Assembly: GCA_910575005.1 (NCBI GenBank)
Contig: CAJTCL010000004.1
Coordinates: 1-64,000 of the forward strand
Direction of reading: 5' to 3'
DNA length: 64,000 nucleotides
Source of the DNA: Lachnospiraceae bacterium
GTDB lineage: Bacteria > Bacillota > Clostridia > Lachnospirales > Lachnospiraceae
The notes beneath the pieces were generated by a model. It did not search any database, was not told the DNA's origin, and saw only the letters and a program-made list of their open reading frames with translations. Position 1 is the stretch's first letter. Every line of letters begins with the position of its first letter. The position numbers and the translations under genes were made by a program. Of this stretch, positions 33,627-40,922 are shown one piece after another.

Positions 33627-35302
33627 TATTCTTCCTCCTTGTCATCAAAAAAATCATCTTCCGAACCGTCCTCCGGCTCATCTTCGTTTTCGTATTCGCC
33701 CTCATCTTCCTCGTCCTCATCTTCGTCCTCGATAAAGTCCTCTTTCTTTTTGCGGACAACCTTGAAATAATAAGCGCCGCCGATAAAGGCTATGGCAAGT
33801 GCGCCCATGAGGATATAGGAAACCATAGGGTTAGGCTCTGACGCTTTTTCTTCCGGCTCTGTTTCCTCTGTATTTTCCGTATCTTCCGCATTTTCTTCAT
33901 CTTCGGTATTTCCCTCTGCCTGCTCCTGATCTTCCGGAAGTTCCCCGTTATTGTTTGGCAGAGCGCCGCCCTCTGTCGGGATTGCGGATTCTAAGGCTGC
34001 AGAATTTTTCGGCAGCGTTTCGCTGTTACCGGAAGTGGCGTTTAACAGGTCATTTTCCGTAATCTCCGTAAGGAAATACACCAGTTCTTCCTCTCCGTCC
34101 CGGTCAATGATTAAATAGAAAACCTTGTCCGTTGCGGTCTGGATTGTATAAAATTCCTTCCCCTGCCCGGACTTCTCATTTTCGGTATCCTTATCCCCGC
34201 TTTCCGCTTTTTCAGCGGCATCCGCCTCCGCCATCGCCTGCTTTTTCTGCTCCTGCGGCGTCTGTGAAACGGTGTTCCCCTCGCTGTCCGTTTTGGTATG
34301 CTCTGTTACCGTTCCTGTGGCGCTCCCCGGTTTGGTGGCTTCGGCATTTACCGGGAGCTGCTCTGCCGGGTTTTCGTCACTCTCATCAGCAGGGTCTTTG
34401 TAATACGGGTTTTTCGTTTTATAGACTTCTGACATATTCCCGGCGTTGTCCATAGCGGAAATGGTAAAATATTCATACCCGGCGTCAAACTGCTGTAACC
34501 GTACATTCAATGTTCCATTTGTCAGCTCCGTAAACTCATAACCGTTTACATAGACCGCTTTTGCGCCGGAATCCGTATCATGCACCTGAATACTTAAAAG
34601 CCCATCGCTGACCGCAGCGTTGAGCGTGGGTTTTGTGGTATCAAAGCATTTGATCGTCCTGCTCCGCTCGTATGTATTGCCTTTCTGGTCTGTGACCTGC
34701 ACATAAATAGTGCAGTTTTCAGAGATTTCCAGTTTCTTATCTTCCGTCACGTCCGTCCAGCTCCCATTCTGCCCGACTTTCGCCTGAATCTTTGCGGTTT
34801 CAAAATTGCCCGTATGCGCCGCATCAGTTACGGTAAACGTGACCGTTGCCCTTTCGTTATGCCACCCGCCCGGACTGTTGATGTTAATCACAACATTCGG
34901 TGTCTTATACTCACAGTCTTTGTAATCGGCGGCACACACTTCACAGTCTTTGTCATAATCGTATGCGCCGCATTTCTTTTCACAGGTACATACCGGCTCA
35001 ACTTCGTTGCCCGATACGGTTCCGCCCTCGGTTTCTTCCTCTGTGCCGCTCCCCGTCTGTTCCCCCGGACTTTCCTCTGTACTGCCCTCCGTTTCCTGCT
35101 CCGCAGCGCTTTCTTCCTTACCGTTTTCTGTTTCCTGCCCCGCTGAATCTTCCTCTGCACTGCTTTCTGTTTCTTCCTCTGCCCTTGCTTCAATGGCATT
35201 GTTCCCGTTCATGGAAAATGCCACTGCTGGCATGGTCAGTAAAATCATGGATAAAAAGAGCGATAATGCCGCCCTATAACGTAGCTTCATTTTTTTGTTC
35301 AT
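33626..35302 (-). CDS. CD1107-like surface protein with signal peptide and C-terminal membrane anchor
   Basis: A 558-residue secreted or membrane-anchored protein. A signal peptide spans about residues 1-41 (RAALSLFLSMILLTMPAVAF). A long acidic Glu/Thr/Ser linker follows, then a Cys-rich segment (CTCEKKCGAYDYDKDCEVC) and Ig-like folds (ATVTFTVTDAAHTGNFETAK, KPTLNAAVSDGLLSIQVHDT). Near 485-508 is a single membrane helix (SYILMGALAIAFIGGAYYF), followed by KKK and an extremely acidic cytosolic tail of Asp/Glu. This is the layout of the CD1107-like / DUF4366 proteins of Clostridioides conjugative transposons. Probably part of the mating surface, in a module with the hydrolase and DUF4315 genes. 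The Shine-Dalgarno GGGAGG precedes the ATG. Confidence 0.82.
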   Translation of the reverse strand: MNKKMKLRYRAALSLFLSMILLTMPAVAFSMNGNNAIEARAEEETESSAEEDSAGQETENGKEESAAEQETEGSTEESPGEQTGSGTEEETEGGTVSGNEVEPVCTCEKKCGAYDYDKDCEVCAADYKDCEYKTPNVVININSPGGWHNERATVTFTVTDAAHTGNFETAKIQAKVGQNGSWTDVTEDKKLEISENCTIYVQVTDQKGNTYERSRTIKCFDTTKPTLNAAVSDGLLSIQVHDTDSGAKAVYVNGYEFTELTNGTLNVRLQQFDAGYEYFTISAMDNAGNMSEVYKTKNPYYKDPADESDENPAEQLPVNAEATKPGSATGTVTEHTKTDSEGNTVSQTPQEQKKQAMAEADAAEKAESGDKDTENEKSGQGKEFYTIQTATDKVFYLIIDRDGEEELVYFLTEITENDLLNATSGNSETLPKNSAALESAIPTEGGALPNNNGELPEDQEQAEGNTEDEENAEDTENTEETEPEEKASEPNPMVSYILMGALAIAFIGGAYYFKVVRKKKEDFIEDEDEDEEDEGEYENEDEPEDGSEDDFFDDKEEE

Positions 35303-35561
35303 GGCTTGCCGCCTCCCTCTCTGTTTGCTGTGTCTGTTCCTCCTGCTCCTTTTTCCGAAGCAGGCTTAAAATTTCTTCCTCGCTGACTTTATTCAGCAGA
35401 ATCAGGCGTTCAAGGGAGATTTTATTTTTTTCAATGAATTTCATTTTCTCCGCATCTTCCGCCATCTGCAACTGGCTCTCCAAGTCCTTCTGCTTTTCCT
35501 GCAAATCCGCAAGCTGCCCCCGGACTTTGGAAAGCTCTTTTTTAATCCGTTCCTTTGTCAC
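35274..35561 (-). CDS. DUF4315-family coiled-coil protein
   Basis: A small helical protein of about 95 residues. Residues 1-50 are a coiled coil (KERIKKELSKVRGQLADLQE), then EKNKISLERLILLNKVSEEEIL, the conserved end of the DUF4315 family seen between the cell-wall hydrolase and CD1107-like genes in Firmicutes conjugative elements. The best start is a GTG at 35561 (AAGGAG seven bases upstream); the ATG at 35579 overlaps the Shine-Dalgarno. The 3' end overlaps the CD1107-like gene by 29 nt. Function unknown; possible scaffold of the transfer machine. Confidence 0.8.
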   Translation of the reverse strand: MTKERIKKELSKVRGQLADLQEKQKDLESQLQMAEDAEKMKFIEKNKISLERLILLNKVSEEEILSLLRKKEQEEQTQQTEREAASHEQKNEATL

Positions 35562-35606
35562 ATTTCTTCTCCTTTCCATGCCAGAATAACAGGCATTTTT
35601 TAACTT

Positions 35607-38327
35607 CTAATTTAATCTGCCAAACGCATAGAAGTGGCTCTGCCAGTAAGACGTGTTGATACTGGCGTATTTGATCGGATCGCCGCAGTGTATCATCACG
35701 CCGTTTCCGCAGTATATCCCCACATGGCTCACGGGTCCTGCCGAGTTGTATGTACCCGTAAAAAAGATAATGTCCCCTGCCTTTGCGTCCGCCGCCGATA
35801 CAGGCGTACACTGGTCATAAATCCCCTGTGCTGTTGTCCGTGGCAGATTGTGTACCCCGCTGTTGGTAAATACCCAGCAGACAAAACCGGAACAGTCGAA
35901 AGACGTGGACGGGCTTGAGCCGCCCCACACATACGGATAGCCTAAATATTTTGCGGCTTCTTCCATAAGCGCCTGCACCGTTGCATCATCATAAGAATCC
36001 GGCGGTATGGCATTTCCCCCGCCGCTCCCTGCACCCGGCGTTTCCCCGTAAAGAGTTCCCTCCCCGGCTTCAAAATAAAATAACGGGTTATAATACTCCC
36101 CGTTATACAGACACTCAATATGCAGGTGGCTTCCGGTGCTGCTCCCCGTATTCCCCGTTGTTCCTATGGTATCGCCATGCTTTACGCTCTGCCCCGCACT
36201 GACGCTCAACGTGTCCATGTGGGCATATTTGGTACAGTACCCCTTATCGTCCTCTATGACGATATAATTCCCATAATAGCTGTCATAGGCGGCTGTGGTG
36301 ACTGTGCCATCCATCGCCGCAAGGACTTCCGTTCCGGTTGGCACTGCAATATCCACGCCCCGGTGGAACTGTTCTGCCCCCGTTACCGGGTTGATGCGGT
36401 AGCCATAATAGCTGCTCACATAGTTGTACCAGTATAAATTTAAAGGCGTGTAAAACTGCTGTGTCAGACCATGCGTTTCATTGTAAAGCGCATAAATGTC
36501 TTTCTGCTCGCTGTTCATGTGTCCGGCTACCACTACATTCAAATTTTTTGCGGTCAGCGTGACTTCCAGTATGGTTACGGTATATTCTTCTTCCTCCTCA
36601 TACTCATATTCTTCCTCCGTTTCCTCCCCCGTTACCGGGTCTGTGACGGTTCGTGTGCCTGTCTTTGTTACCGTCCTTGTCCTCGTTTCCGTTGTCGGGT
36701 TTAAGGTCAGCTCATACATCTCGTCAAAAAGGCTCTCGACCTCCCCCTGCACGTCCGCCGCTGTAAATTCGGTATGGACTGCGGAAAGGTAGCTGATGAG
36801 TGCGAACGGGTCATGCCCGATTGCGTCAAGGTTATAACGGTACTCGTCATAATCCGGATAATCCGTTTCTATGGAATCAATCTCTTTCTGCAATTCCATT
36901 TCCAGCTCTGAAAAAGCTAAATCCGCAGCGTCGATCTCTGCCGGAACGCTCATATAGCTGCCCGCCAGCGTGGTACTTATTCCATTTGAGAACATCGCCC
37001 CGCATGAGGACACAGAGGTCATTATCATAATAAGCAGGACTGCAAACGCACCGACAGCCACAAGTGCGGAAGCGTGTTTTGCCGCTATCTCCTGCAATTT
37101 CTTTGCAACCGTTGTGGTAATGTTTGCGGATTTTACAGCCGCCTCTTTTGTATTTTTTGCCGCCTGCCCCGCCCGTTTTGCCTTTGCGTACTCACGCTTG
37201 ATGCGCTGTTTCTGTAACCGTTTCTGCAACTGCTTCTTTAGGGTCTTTTCCTGCATTTCCGGGTTTTCCTCAAGGAATTTCTGGTAGCGGAAATTGACTT
37301 CTTTCTTAAACTGCTTTTTCTCCAGTTTTTCCACTTTCGCCCGCTGCCGCTGTTCCTTCCCCTTGTAATGACGCTTTATGAAGCGGTAGCCATCTTCGGC
37401 TTTCTGTTCTGTCTTATGTGCGCCCTCCACTGCGGAATTATCTTTCTCCGCTTCGGCAACCTTGCCATGTGCGTAATTCGTAAACTCCGAGCCTGCCCTG
37501 CCCGCCATGCGCTTCACCGGATTGTCCGCATGGAAAGGCTTTTCCTTTACCTCTGCGGTCAGCACATATCTTGCCCTGCCCGTCTTTTCGTCAAAGACAC
37601 GCTCTAAGGAATACTCTTTCTTCTTTGGCAGCTTCTTCCTTGCCTTTTGGGTACGCTCTGCCGCTTTTTCAGCCTTTCCCTGCAACTTATTTAATTTCTT
37701 GCTGCCCTGAAACTCCGGCTCTGCGCCATCGGTAAAGGCATCGTCTTTTGCAAAGGTGGCATCTTTTGTCTGGAAGTCACGCTCAAAATCAGATTTTTTC
37801 GTGCGCTCCCTGTCCTGATGCTCCCGCCTACGGTATCTGCCCTTTTTTTCGCTCTGGTGGTAAGTATCCCTGCGGCGGTAATCGTCCTTAAAATCTTTTG
37901 TTTCCCCGGTCTGCTCCCCGCCGCTGTCCTCTGTAAAAGCGTTTTCTTCCTTTGTAAAGCCGCCCTGCGTCTTGCCCTCCACACCGCCGCTCCCCGGATT
38001 CTCATTTTCCTTAAAAAAACTGTTCTCCTTTTGGAACTGCCTTGACTGCCTGCGCTTTTTTTCTCCGGGCTTTGCTTTCTGTCCGGCTGTTTTCTCTGTA
38101 CTGCCCTGAAAACTGTTCCGGCTCTCCCCAAAACCGCCGCCCTCCGGTTTTTCTTTGGGCTTTTGGACATTGTGTCCAGAAGTTTTATCCGCATCTCTCG
38201 GCTGGTGTGCGCCGGACTGTTTCCGCTTTGCATTTTTGGCATTATCTCCCTTTGTGGGAGCGCCGCCTGCAAAAGCATTTTTATCCTTTGCAAATTCAGC
38301 CGACTGTTTTTTCTTTTCTTCTGCCAC
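35607..38327 (-). CDS. Bifunctional cell-wall hydrolase (M23 peptidase + NlpC/P60), VirB1-like
   Basis: A 906-residue transfer protein that should open peptidoglycan for the mating channel. Residues 1-400 are Lys/Glu/Gln-rich, disordered and cytosolic, with a TSGHNVQ palindrome near 50. One membrane helix (about 417-441, ALVAVGAFAVLLIMIMTSVS) leads outside. The M23 domain has HRGVDIAVP near 659 and GSHLHIE near 733 (zinc ligands). The NlpC/P60 domain at the end has FDCSGF (Cys near 811), SHVGIY (His near 867) and IHCG. All catalytic residues are present in both domains. The start is a GTG at 38327 with GGAGGTG upstream, overlapping the context of the preceding stop. Confidence 0.92.
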   Translation of the reverse strand: MAEEKKKQSAEFAKDKNAFAGGAPTKGDNAKNAKRKQSGAHQPRDADKTSGHNVQKPKEKPEGGGFGESRNSFQGSTEKTAGQKAKPGEKKRRQSRQFQKENSFFKENENPGSGGVEGKTQGGFTKEENAFTEDSGGEQTGETKDFKDDYRRRDTYHQSEKKGRYRRREHQDRERTKKSDFERDFQTKDATFAKDDAFTDGAEPEFQGSKKLNKLQGKAEKAAERTQKARKKLPKKKEYSLERVFDEKTGRARYVLTAEVKEKPFHADNPVKRMAGRAGSEFTNYAHGKVAEAEKDNSAVEGAHKTEQKAEDGYRFIKRHYKGKEQRQRAKVEKLEKKQFKKEVNFRYQKFLEENPEMQEKTLKKQLQKRLQKQRIKREYAKAKRAGQAAKNTKEAAVKSANITTTVAKKLQEIAAKHASALVAVGAFAVLLIMIMTSVSSCGAMFSNGISTTLAGSYMSVPAEIDAADLAFSELEMELQKEIDSIETDYPDYDEYRYNLDAIGHDPFALISYLSAVHTEFTAADVQGEVESLFDEMYELTLNPTTETRTRTVTKTGTRTVTDPVTGEETEEEYEYEEEEEYTVTILEVTLTAKNLNVVVAGHMNSEQKDIYALYNETHGLTQQFYTPLNLYWYNYVSSYYGYRINPVTGAEQFHRGVDIAVPTGTEVLAAMDGTVTTAAYDSYYGNYIVIEDDKGYCTKYAHMDTLSVSAGQSVKHGDTIGTTGNTGSSTGSHLHIECLYNGEYYNPLFYFEAGEGTLYGETPGAGSGGGNAIPPDSYDDATVQALMEEAAKYLGYPYVWGGSSPSTSFDCSGFVCWVFTNSGVHNLPRTTAQGIYDQCTPVSAADAKAGDIIFFTGTYNSAGPVSHVGIYCGNGVMIHCGDPIKYASINTSYWQSHFYAFGRLN
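38160..38182. repeat. 23-bp dispersed palindrome variant, in hydrolase gene
   Basis: Left arm CTTTTGGACAT, right arm TGTGTCCAGAAG (two changes from the consensus). Read as KTSGHNVQKP in the disordered N-terminal region. Confidence 0.8.
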
Positions 38328-38333
38328 TGATTA

Positions 38334-39041
38334 TTACACCTCCAGATTTTTTATTCTGCCTTGCGAAACCTCAAACCACCTTCTTTCCTTTTCCACACCG
38401 ATAAACTCCCTGCCAGCCTTTATGCAAGCCTCCCCTGTCGGGCAGCTCCCCATGAACGGGTCAAGGCACACCTCGTTTTCAAGCGTGGAACACCTTACCA
38501 GATGCTCTATCATCGGCACTGGCTTTTCTGTCGGGTGCCGCTTTTCTTTTCCTCTGGGAATCCTTGTTTCGATTACTGTCGATCCGGAAAAATGCACTTT
38601 CCGGTAATTCCCTTTCCGGTACATAAGGATAAACTCTGCCCGCTTGGGATAATATGTGGAAGGCACAGTCATTTTCTTGTCCATTACCAGTAACTCACAG
38701 AACTTAAAGCCGCTTGCGATGCAGGCATCATGCAGGGAAAAAAGATTCCTGTCATTGGACATCACATAAAAATACCGTTCCCTTTTCAATATCCGGTACA
38801 CTTCCGGCACCCAGTCCTTAAACTTGATTTCTTTCGTGCTGAATCCGCAGTTTTGGAACACCTCTCCGCCCTCATAGAGCAGCTTTCCTTTTTTCATGCC
38901 GCCGCCCGTCAGCTCAAATGGCGGGTCAGTAAAGACCATATCCACGCTTTCAGCTTCCATGTTGCCCGCAATCCTCAAAAAATCAGCATGGTGCAAAGCA
39001 GCCCTGCCCCCGGCATATATGGCTGCAGCCCTTTCTCCCAT
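38334..39041 (-). CDS. DNA methyltransferase (beta-class, TDPPF motif)
   Basis: A 235-residue S-adenosylmethionine-dependent DNA methyltransferase. The catalytic motif IV is VFTDPPFEL near residue 37-45, at the N-terminal side, and the SAM-binding motif I (DPFMGSCPTGEACIKAGREFIGVEKE) comes near the C-terminus, which is the beta-class order used by N6-adenine and N4-cytosine enzymes. It is short with little room for a separate target-recognition domain. No restriction endonuclease is adjacent, so it is an orphan. It is separated from a second methyltransferase by a radical SAM gene, in the middle of the transfer operon. AAAGGGGGA precedes the ATG at 39041. Confidence 0.85.
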   Translation of the reverse strand: MGERAAAIYAGGRAALHHADFLRIAGNMEAESVDMVFTDPPFELTGGGMKKGKLLYEGGEVFQNCGFSTKEIKFKDWVPEVYRILKRERYFYVMSNDRNLFSLHDACIASGFKFCELLVMDKKMTVPSTYYPKRAEFILMYRKGNYRKVHFSGSTVIETRIPRGKEKRHPTEKPVPMIEHLVRCSTLENEVCLDPFMGSCPTGEACIKAGREFIGVEKERRWFEVSQGRIKNLEV

Positions 39042-39064
39042 CTATCTTCCCCCTTTCTGGACGG

Positions 39065-39976
39065 TCATTCCTGCCGCCCTTTTTTCTTGTAGCCGCTTGG
39101 CACATAATCCTTAAAATCTTTTACGGAGTAAAACAGCCACTTGTTGTTTACCCATCTCTGTATCTTCCTTGTTTCCTCCGGCGCTGTGGGCTTTTCGTAT
39201 ATCATCACATACGGGTCATACCCCATATCCCGCAGGGTATAAATACGGTACAAATCCTGCTCATGGGTGCTTCCATAGTTGGTAAGCACATAGACACGCC
39301 TTTTCCGCTTGTCCTTTACGGTTGTATGTTCCAAAAACTTTTGGAAATAGGGGATTAAATCATCTTCCGGATTATCCCATGCGAAATGCAGCGTTTTTAT
39401 TTTTATCTGGTTGAGCGCCGCCACTTTCTCCGGCGTGATGAGCCGCACATCAAGCCCCTGCGTAAAATCAACAGTTGCCCCGCTATCCGCAAGCTGCCCT
39501 AAAAGCCTTTCCCAATCAGGGCAGGCTAAGATATTTGCGTCTAAGAGTTTGATCTCCTTTTCTCCGCCCCAAAACTCGGAAAGGTCAGCCACCGCCTCCG
39601 TTTTTCTTCCCTCTTTATCCCCAACGATACAGAAGCCACACCCACGAGGACAGCCCCTTGAAAGGAAACCGTAAGCAGTTCCCGCAAACTGCGGGTACAG
39701 CCCATAGTCCGGGTGCGTATGCTCCACGATGTCAGGCAGCTTATTGTCAAGACCGTACCCTGTGCCGCCTTTTATGACGTGGTAAGCCTTTACGCTGCCT
39801 TCATAATCTTTTGAATAAGTGTCAGTGAATACCCTGCTCATATAAACAAGGTCATACCACTTGTTTTTGTCGTACCATTCCACCGTATCGCCCCTTGCCT
39901 TATGGTAGGCGGACAGCTTCATCAGGCAGAGGTTGGGGAAATTATGACCGTCTACGTCAATCAGCCCTACTTTCAA
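39065..39976 (-). CDS. Radical SAM protein of unknown function
   Basis: About 303 residues. The iron-sulfur motif is C-x3-C-x2-C in SRGCPRGCGFCIVGDKEG (about 105-112 of the shorter form). The N-terminal part (VGLIDVDGHNFPNLCLMKLS, YDLVYMSRVF) resembles the Rossmann-like domain that precedes radical SAM cores in the B12-binding class, but no DxHxxG cobalamin motif is evident. The likely start is the TTG at 39976, five bases after GGAGG; the ATG at 40021 lies within the upstream methyltransferase gene and has no site. It overlaps that gene by 20 nt. Substrate unknown; its place between two DNA methyltransferases suggests a role in nucleic acid modification, which is speculation. Confidence 0.8.
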   Translation of the reverse strand: MKVGLIDVDGHNFPNLCLMKLSAYHKARGDTVEWYDKNKWYDLVYMSRVFTDTYSKDYEGSVKAYHVIKGGTGYGLDNKLPDIVEHTHPDYGLYPQFAGTAYGFLSRGCPRGCGFCIVGDKEGRKTEAVADLSEFWGGEKEIKLLDANILACPDWERLLGQLADSGATVDFTQGLDVRLITPEKVAALNQIKIKTLHFAWDNPEDDLIPYFQKFLEHTTVKDKRKRRVYVLTNYGSTHEQDLYRIYTLRDMGYDPYVMIYEKPTAPEETRKIQRWVNNKWLFYSVKDFKDYVPSGYKKKGRQE

Positions 39977-40922
39977 TGAAACCTCCAATCCGTTCTCCTG
40001 CGAGGACACAATATTCTCCATTCAGTTCAATGCCGATGTACTGTCTGCCGTTTCTTACCGCCGCCAGCCCCGTTGTGCCGCTCCCAAAGAATGGGTCAAG
40101 CACGATGCCGCCCTCCGGACAGCCTGCGAGTATGCACCTTTCCGCCAGTTTCGGGGGATAAGCCGCAAAGTGCTTCCCCCGGTAGGGTACGGTATTGATC
40201 AGCCACACATCCCGGCAGTTCCTGAAAAGGGAAATATCTTCCTCCTTGATTTCCCCTGCTTTTCGTGGTCTGTTAAAGCTCTGCACCCCCGCCTGCCCCG
40301 GCACTTCGCCGGAATATTTATGGCTTCCCCCACGCCCGCCCATGTACCGCCTTGCGGTATCTTCCGCAATCGGTTCTGCAATCGCCGCAGCGTCATAAAA
40401 ATACTTCTGTGACTTGGCAAGCAGAAAAATATGCTCATAGCTGCGTGTCAGCCGGTCCTTTACGCTCTCCGGCATGGCGTTCCCTTTCTGCCAGATGATG
40501 TCATTCCGCAGATACCATCCCCTATCCCGGAGCGCAAAAGCCAGCATCCAGGGGATACCGATTAAGTCCTTATGCTTGCAGCCTGCCACGTTCTGGGCTA
40601 TGGAAACTTTCTGACCGTTCCTGCCCTCCGGGTTCTTTGGGTCTGTCAATCCCCCTTTGCTTCCCGTACCGCAGTATGTATCTGAAATATTCAGCCAGCA
40701 CGTTCCGTCCGTTTTCAGCACCCGGTAAACCTCCATAAAAATCTCTGCCAGTTTCGCAATATACTGTTCCGGCGTCGCTTCCCTGCCGACCTGCCCTTTT
40801 ATGCCATAATCACGCAGACCGTAATAAGGCGGCGAAGTGACACAGCAGTGGACGCTCTCATCGGGCATATCTTTTAAGGCGGCAAGGCAGTCATTATGGA
40901 TAATCGTGTTTGTTTCCATCAC
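39957..40922 (-). CDS. DNA methyltransferase (beta-class, TSPPYYGLRDY motif)
   Basis: A 321-residue enzyme of the beta class. Motif IV is CVTSPPYYGLRDYG near 28-41, the form usual for N4-cytosine and some N6-adenine methyltransferases; motif I is VLDPFFGSGTTGLAAVRNGRQYIGIEL near 280-305. Between them lies a region of about 240 residues that could include target recognition (DVWLINTVPYRGKHFAAYPPKL is conserved in the family). It overlaps the virB4 3' end by 29 nt and the radical SAM gene by about 20 nt. No partner endonuclease is visible. It may protect the element against host restriction; this is inference. Confidence 0.9.
   Translation of the reverse strand: MMETNTIIHNDCLAALKDMPDESVHCCVTSPPYYGLRDYGIKGQVGREATPEQYIAKLAEIFMEVYRVLKTDGTCWLNISDTYCGTGSKGGLTDPKNPEGRNGQKVSIAQNVAGCKHKDLIGIPWMLAFALRDRGWYLRNDIIWQKGNAMPESVKDRLTRSYEHIFLLAKSQKYFYDAAAIAEPIAEDTARRYMGGRGGSHKYSGEVPGQAGVQSFNRPRKAGEIKEEDISLFRNCRDVWLINTVPYRGKHFAAYPPKLAERCILAGCPEGGIVLDPFFGSGTTGLAAVRNGRQYIGIELNGEYCVLAGERIGGFIESRAD

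Noticed and set aside
37691-38293. 200-codon minus frame inside the cell-wall hydrolase gene
   Set aside because: Lys/Arg-rich out-of-frame reading of the low-complexity N-terminal region, with no ribosome binding site, unlike tnpV.
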